DNA of 34,589 bases, from assembly GCA_945874835.1 (NCBI GenBank), contig CAMCJM010000011.1, positions 1-34,589 of the forward strand. Reading direction: 5' to 3'. The position numbers and the translations under genes were made by a program. Each line of letters begins with the position of its first letter. Within the stretch, counting starts at the first letter, position 1. Below are positions 29,964 to 34,589 of the stretch, in pieces. This DNA is from Pseudomonas synxantha. Lineage in GTDB: Bacteria; Pseudomonadota; Gammaproteobacteria; Pseudomonadales; Pseudomonadaceae. The notes under the pieces are model-generated. The model had not been told where the DNA came from and made no database searches. It saw nothing but the letters and a program-made list of their open reading frames with translations.

Positions 29964-30383
29964 TTAGCGGCAGTTCGAAGGAATGAACTTTGGATCGATG
30001 GAGCCACGTTTGCACTTCCAGCGGATGCCACCAGCATTAGTACTCGCGCTCAACATGAGGGTCGCACCTTCGGCCACTTTATTGTTATAAGTGATGGTGA
30101 TTTGGCCACCAGCAACACCAACACTAGTAACAGCATTACCTGTGATCGACGCACCGTCAGCCAGCCCAGCGGAGGCATTGCCCGCAGGAAAACGATTGTT
30201 GGTGGACAAGAACTCGGATACGGAAGCCTTAGCACCACCGGCAAGGCTCAGGCCTTCGGAAACGTGAGAACGCTTGGTGTAATCCTGGTAAGCCGGCAGC
30301 GCGATGGCAGCCAAAATACCGATGATCGCAACCACGATCATCAATTCAATCAGGGTAAAGCCTTTCTGCAGTTGAGCTTTCAT
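29964..30383 (-). CDS. pilA: Type IV pilin major subunit PilA
   Basis: MKAQLQKG^[36 protein letters not shown]..., class III leader, C-terminal disulfide loop [16 protein letters not shown]. Start ATG at 30383 rather than the ORF start at 30455. Confidence 0.96.
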   Translation of the reverse strand: MKAQLQKGFTLIELMIVVAIIGILAAIALPAYQDYTKRSHVSEGLSLAGGAKASVSEFLSTNNRFPAGNASAGLADGASITGNAVTSVGVAGGQITITYNNKVAEGATLMLSASTNAGGIRWKCKRGSIDPKFIPSNCR

Positions 30384-30405
30384 AGAAACATCTCCATTAG
30401 TGTGT

Positions 30406-30422
30406 GTAGGTCGACGACCTAC
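30406..30422. promoter_or_regulatory. 17-bp palindrome GTAGGTCG-a-CGACCTAC in the pilA 5' region
   Basis: Perfect 8-bp arms, 1-nt centre, located at the predicted pilA transcription start. Confidence 0.55.
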
Positions 30423-30431
30423 ATATGACAA

Positions 30432-30447
30432 TGCAGCTCGCATGCCA
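30432..30447 (-). promoter_or_regulatory. Candidate sigma-54 (RpoN) -24/-12 promoter of pilA
   Basis: Minus strand: TGGCAT-GCGAG-CTGCA versus consensus TGGCAC-N5-TTGCW, correct spacing; pilA in Pseudomonas is RpoN/PilR-dependent. Confidence 0.55.
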
Positions 30448-30607
30448 ACTCCCAATGCACCTGCAATCTAGGCTTCTGGATAAAATCCACCAGACAGCCA
30501 TCATCACAACACCGACACTAACTGCCATTTTTTGTCACCTCGCACCCTCGCGTTTGGCACACCCTTGCCAACTAGGCTATAAGTAAGGCTAGCTTATGGA
30601 GCCTGCA

Positions 30608-32320
30608 ATGAACGACAGCGTGACCCTCACCGGCCTGGCCCGGCAAATGGTGTTAGCCGAACTGCTGGATGAAAAAACCGCCCAGCAGGCGCAAAGCCAA
30701 GCACAGCGCAACAAGCTCTCGCTCGTTACCTACCTGGTGCAGAACAAGCTGGTTAAAAGTCGCGTGCTGGCAGAGCTGGCCTCGGAGCAATTTGGCGTCT
30801 CCTTCGTTGATCTCAATGCCATCGACAAGGAAACCCAGCCTAAGGACCTCGTGAGCGAAAAGCTGGTGCGCCAGCACCGTGTTTTACCGCTGTGGCGGCG
30901 TGGCAATAAGCTGTTCTTAGCTGTATCAGACCCCACCAACCACCAAGCCGTCACCGACGTGCAATTCAGTACCGGCCTGAACACCGAAGCGATTTTGGTG
31001 GAGGACGATAAGCTGGGCGATGCCATTGACAAGTTCTTCGATTCTGCCGTCAGCGGCATGGAAGACCTAGGTGATGTCGATCTGGACGACCTGGACGGCC
31101 TGGACGCTCAAGCCGTTAGCGACGACACCCCCGATGGCGGCGAAGGCAACGCGACCGACGACGCACCGGTGGTGCGTTTTGTGAATAAAATGCTGCTTGA
31201 CGCGATAAAGAAGGGGTCATCCGACCTGCACTTTGAACCCTATGAAAAAGCCTACCGCGTGCGCTTTCGTACCGACGGTATCTTGCAGGAAATCGCCCGC
31301 CCGCCCATCCAGCTTTCCCCGCGTATTTCTGCGCGGCTTAAGGTGATGGCCGGTTTGGATATTTCCGAACGGCGCAAACCGCAGGACGGGCGCATTAAAA
31401 TGCGCATTTCCAAAAGCAAGTCCATCGATTTTCGCGTGAGCACCTGCCCCACCTTGTGGGGTGAAAAAATCGTAATGCGGATTCTGGACTCCGCCAGCGC
31501 ACAAATGGGCATTGATGCGCTTGGTTACGAAGAGTCGCAGAAGGAGCTGTATATGTCGGCGCTTAAACAACCGCAGGGGATGATTCTAGTAACCGGCCCC
31601 ACCGGCTCGGGCAAAACCGTGTCGCTTTACACCGGCCTCAACATTCTCAATACCGTGGATGTGAATATCTCCACCGCCGAAGACCCGGTGGAGATCAACC
31701 TAGAAGGCATCAACCAGGTTAACGTTAACCCCAAGCAGGGCATGGACTTTACCGCCGCGCTCAAGTCCTTCCTGCGTCAAGATCCGGACATCATCATGGT
31801 CGGTGAGATACGCGACCTAGATACAGCCTCCATTGCCATTAAAGCTGCGCAAACGGGCCACATGGTGATGTCTACCCTGCACACCAACAGCGCGGCAGAA
31901 ACCCTCACCCGCCTGCGCAACATGGGCGTACCGTCTTTTAACATCGCCACCTCGGTCAACCTGATCATCGCTCAGCGCCTCGCACGTAAGCTGTGCAACA
32001 GCTGCAAAAAGGAAGTACAGATCCCCCGTGAGGCGCTAACTGAGGAAGGTTTTCCCGAAGATCAGATCGGTAAATTCAAGCTTTACGCACCCATAGGCTG
32101 TGAAAACTGCAACGGTGGTTACAAAGGCCGTGTCGGGATTTATGAAGTGGTTAAAAACACGCCTGCCCTACAACGGATTATCATGGAGGAAGGCAACTCT
32201 ATTGACATATCTATACAGATGCGCAAAGACGGCTTTAACGACCTGCGAACCTCAGCCCTGCTGAAGGCCATGCAAGGCGTCACCAGCCTGGCAGAAGTGA
32301 ACCGCGTGACAAAGGACTAA
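30608..32320 (+). CDS. pilB: Type IV pilus assembly ATPase PilB
   Basis: 'GPTGSGKTVSLYTGLNILN', 'ISTAEDPVEINLEGINQVNVNPKQGMDFTAALKSFLRQDPDIIMVGEIRDLDTASIAIKAAQTGHMVMSTLHTNSAAETLTRL', 'CNSCKKE...CENCNGGYKGRVGIYEV'. Start 30596 or 30608. Confidence 0.97.
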   Translation: MNDSVTLTGLARQMVLAELLDEKTAQQAQSQAQRNKLSLVTYLVQNKLVKSRVLAELASEQFGVSFVDLNAIDKETQPKDLVSEKLVRQHRVLPLWRRGNKLFLAVSDPTNHQAVTDVQFSTGLNTEAILVEDDKLGDAIDKFFDSAVSGMEDLGDVDLDDLDGLDAQAVSDDTPDGGEGNATDDAPVVRFVNKMLLDAIKKGSSDLHFEPYEKAYRVRFRTDGILQEIARPPIQLSPRISARLKVMAGLDISERRKPQDGRIKMRISKSKSIDFRVSTCPTLWGEKIVMRILDSASAQMGIDALGYEESQKELYMSALKQPQGMILVTGPTGSGKTVSLYTGLNILNTVDVNISTAEDPVEINLEGINQVNVNPKQGMDFTAALKSFLRQDPDIIMVGEIRDLDTASIAIKAAQTGHMVMSTLHTNSAAETLTRLRNMGVPSFNIATSVNLIIAQRLARKLCNSCKKEVQIPREALTEEGFPEDQIGKFKLYAPIGCENCNGGYKGRVGIYEVVKNTPALQRIIMEEGNSIDISIQMRKDGFNDLRTSALLKAMQGVTSLAEVNRVTKD

Positions 32321-32323
32321 CCG

Positions 32324-33541
32324 ATGGCCGTTAAAGCAGCAAAAACCAGCACATTTGCCTGGGAAGGCACCAATAAGCAGGGTGCGAAGGTAAAGGGTGA
32401 GATAGGCGGCCAAAATCCTGCCCTAGTCAAAGCTCAATTGCGCAAGCAGGGCATCAACCCGACCAAGGTGCGTAAAAAATCCGTCTCACTTTTCAGTGCC
32501 GGCAAAAAAATTAAGCCCATCGATATTGCGTTGTTTGCACGGCAGATGGCCACCATGATGAAGGCCGGCGTGCCGTTGTTGCAGTCTTTCGACATTATCG
32601 CGGAGGGGCTGGACAACCCCAACATGCGCAAGCTAGTTGAGGACATTAAACAGCATGTGGCCGCCGGTAATAGTTTCGCCTCCTCCCTACGCACACGTCC
32701 CGTGTACTTTGATGATTTATTCTGCAACTTGGTAGACGCTGGCGAACAAGCCGGTGCACTGGAAGACTTGCTCGACCGGGTGGCCACCTACAAAGAAAAA
32801 ACCGAAGCGCTTAAAGCCAAAATCAAAAAAGCAATGAACTACCCAATTGCAGTAGTGGTAGTCGCAGTCATTGTTTCAGCTATCCTGCTTATTAAAGTGG
32901 TGCCGCAATTTGAGTCAGTTTTCGCCAACTTTGGGGCGGAACTCCCGGGCTTTACTCAATTTGTTATCGGTATTTCCCAAGGGTTACAGAAATGGTGGCT
33001 GATAATTTTAATTGTTTTTTTTGGTGTTTTCTTTGTACTTGGTGAAGCAAAGAAACGCTCTGAAGGCTTTAGAAACTGGATTGACCGAGTAGCACTAAAA
33101 GCCCCTGTGGTCGGCGATATTATCTATAAGTCTTCTGTAGCACGTTATGCGCGCACCTTGGCCACCACCTTTGCCGCGGGCGTACCTTTGGTTGAGGCGC
33201 TGGATTCGGTAGCAGGCGCAACCGGCAATATCGTCTTCAAAACCGCGGTACAAAAGATCAAGGGCGATGTCAGTTCTGGCATGCAATTGAACTTCTCCAT
33301 GCGCACCACCGGGGCATTCCCGTCTATGGCCATTCAGATGACCGCCATTGGCGAAGAATCCGGTGCGCTGGATATGATGCTGGACAAAGTGGCCAGCTAT
33401 TACGAAGCCGAAGTGGATAATGCGGTGGATGGCCTGACCAGCCTGATGGAACCGCTGATTATGTCGGTACTTGGGGTTCTGGTCGGTGGTTTGATCATTG
33501 CGATGTACCTGCCAATTTTCCAACTGGGTGCTGTTGTTTAA
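32324..33541 (+). CDS. pilC: Type IV pilus inner-membrane platform protein PilC
   Basis: GspF/PilC family: 'FARQMATMMKAGVPLLQSFDIIAEG', 'FCNLVDAGEQAGALEDLLDRVATYKEK', 'MTAIGEESGALDMMLDKVASYYEAEVDNAVDGLTSLMEPLIMSVLG'. Confidence 0.97.
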   Translation: MAVKAAKTSTFAWEGTNKQGAKVKGEIGGQNPALVKAQLRKQGINPTKVRKKSVSLFSAGKKIKPIDIALFARQMATMMKAGVPLLQSFDIIAEGLDNPNMRKLVEDIKQHVAAGNSFASSLRTRPVYFDDLFCNLVDAGEQAGALEDLLDRVATYKEKTEALKAKIKKAMNYPIAVVVVAVIVSAILLIKVVPQFESVFANFGAELPGFTQFVIGISQGLQKWWLIILIVFFGVFFVLGEAKKRSEGFRNWIDRVALKAPVVGDIIYKSSVARYARTLATTFAAGVPLVEALDSVAGATGNIVFKTAVQKIKGDVSSGMQLNFSMRTTGAFPSMAIQMTAIGEESGALDMMLDKVASYYEAEVDNAVDGLTSLMEPLIMSVLGVLVGGLIIAMYLPIFQLGAVV

Positions 33542-33544
33542 ACC

Positions 33545-34414
33545 ATGCCTATTGTCGATTTTTTGGCCAGCCATGTGCTGGCCTCCGTTTTATGCGCCCT
33601 GCTGGTTGGCCTGTTAATAGGCAGCTTCCTCAACGTTGTGGTGTATCGCTTGCCGATTATGATGCAGCGCGATTGGCGTGAGCAGGCGCGGGAGATTTTG
33701 CAGTTGCCTGCTGAGCCTGAGGCGAACACCTTTAATCTGGTATTGCCCAACTCACAATGCCCGCACTGCGGCCATGAAATTCGGCCATGGGAAAACATCC
33801 CGCTGTTTAGCTACCTGTTTTTGCGCGGCAAGTGCTCCAACTGCAAAGCACCGATTAGCCTGCGCTACCCGGCGGTGGAATTGGCCTGCGGCCTGCTGTC
33901 GGCGTATGTGGCTTGGCATTTTGGCTTTACTTGGCAGGCGGGTGGCATGCTGGTGCTGACCTGGGGCTTGCTTGCAATGAGCCTGATTGATGTTGACCAC
34001 CAATTGCTGCCGGATTCACTGGTACTGCCACTGCTTTGGCTGGGCTTGATCGTCAACAGCGTTGGCTTGATCACCGACCTGGAAACAGCGCTATGGGGCG
34101 CGATAGCCGGTTATTTAAGCCTGTGGTCGGTGTATTGGCTGTTTAAGCTGGTCACGGGCAAGGAAGGTATGGGCCATGGCGACTTTAAACTGCTGGCGAT
34201 GCTCGGTGCCTGGGGCGGCTGGCAGGTTTTGCCGCTGACCATTTTGCTGTCTTCTCTGGTGGGGGCGGTGTTGGGCACCATCATGCTACGTATGCGCCAT
34301 GCAGAAACCAGCACGCCGATCCCCTTCGGGCCTTACCTGGCAATCGCCGGCTGGATTGCCTTGCTGTGGGGTGAGCAGATCACCACCCGCTACCTGCAGA
34401 TTGCAGGATTCTAA
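33545..34414 (+). CDS. pilD: Prepilin peptidase / N-methyltransferase PilD
   Basis: 'GLLIGSFLNVVVYRLP', CxxC pairs 'CPHCGHEI...CSNCKAPIS', catalytic 'SLIDVDHQLLPD' and 'GMGHGDFKLLAMLGAW'. Confidence 0.97.
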   Translation: MPIVDFLASHVLASVLCALLVGLLIGSFLNVVVYRLPIMMQRDWREQAREILQLPAEPEANTFNLVLPNSQCPHCGHEIRPWENIPLFSYLFLRGKCSNCKAPISLRYPAVELACGLLSAYVAWHFGFTWQAGGMLVLTWGLLAMSLIDVDHQLLPDSLVLPLLWLGLIVNSVGLITDLETALWGAIAGYLSLWSVYWLFKLVTGKEGMGHGDFKLLAMLGAWGGWQVLPLTILLSSLVGAVLGTIMLRMRHAETSTPIPFGPYLAIAGWIALLWGEQITTRYLQIAGF

Positions 34415-34442
34415 TCGGGTCGCCGGCCGCTGCGCTCAACGC

Positions 34443-34589
34443 TGTCAATCAGCATCCAAAACTTTCCAGGCAACAGCGTCCAAAAGTTTCCAGTTGCTCA
34501 GGTGCTTTTCACCGCCTTTTTGCGTTGCTTGAAGCGGAATGAGTCGTTGCCGGTTTCGAGGATGTCGCAGTGGTGAGTGATGCGGTCGA
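34443..34589 (-). mobile_element. istB: IS21-family element end with 3' end of istB (partial, runs off the window)
   Basis: Minus strand 34589-34498 translates as DRITHHCDILETGNDSFRFKQRKKAVKST*, typical of IstB C-termini. The outer end has repeated CCAAAACTTTCCAG / CCAAAAGTTTCCAG and starts TGTCAATC. Confidence 0.85.

Noticed and set aside
30555-30569. Sigma-54-like TGGCAC..TTGC on the plus strand before pilB
   Set aside because: Spacer is 4 nt instead of 5, so GG and GC are one base too close for a canonical -24/-12 promoter.

Overview
This 34.6 kb window looks like a Pseudomonas (sensu lato) chromosome segment; gene identities come from reading the translations, since no searches were possible. 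From left to right: (1) an IS21-like element end abutting a 5'-truncated TonB-dependent siderophore receptor, followed by PepSY-TM, DUF2271, DUF4198 and a membrane-anchored NADPH flavoprotein reductase; (2) a housekeeping block: speC-type decarboxylase (-), prfC (+), a repeat-flanked DUF559 nuclease-like ORF (-), TatD-family hydrolase (+), methyl-accepting chemotaxis protein (-), ROK kinase (+), ampE/ampD (-), an intergenic repeat island, a DUF1631 protein (-) and nadC (+); (3) a surface-glycan cluster of about 11 kb between nadC and pilA: nucleotide-sugar dehydrogenase, acyltransferase fragment, GT4, two GT2s, two paralogous methyltransferases, a flippase, then a polyprenyl-phosphate-sugar-synthase-like GT2 and a TMTC-like GT-C membrane protein; (4) pilA (-) divergent from pilBCD (+), with pilD followed within about 30 bp by an IS21-family end carrying the tail of istB. 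The two most interesting systems are: (a) a putative transmembrane flavin electron-transfer chain for ferric-siderophore reduction, whose DUF2271 member carries a DGVSGAT motif matching the ApbE flavinylation consensus; and (b) a compact candidate pilin-glycosylation cassette (pilA / terminator-attenuator / GT-C / GT2). Palindromic repeats supply coding sequence at three gene ends and flank the DUF559 ORF.
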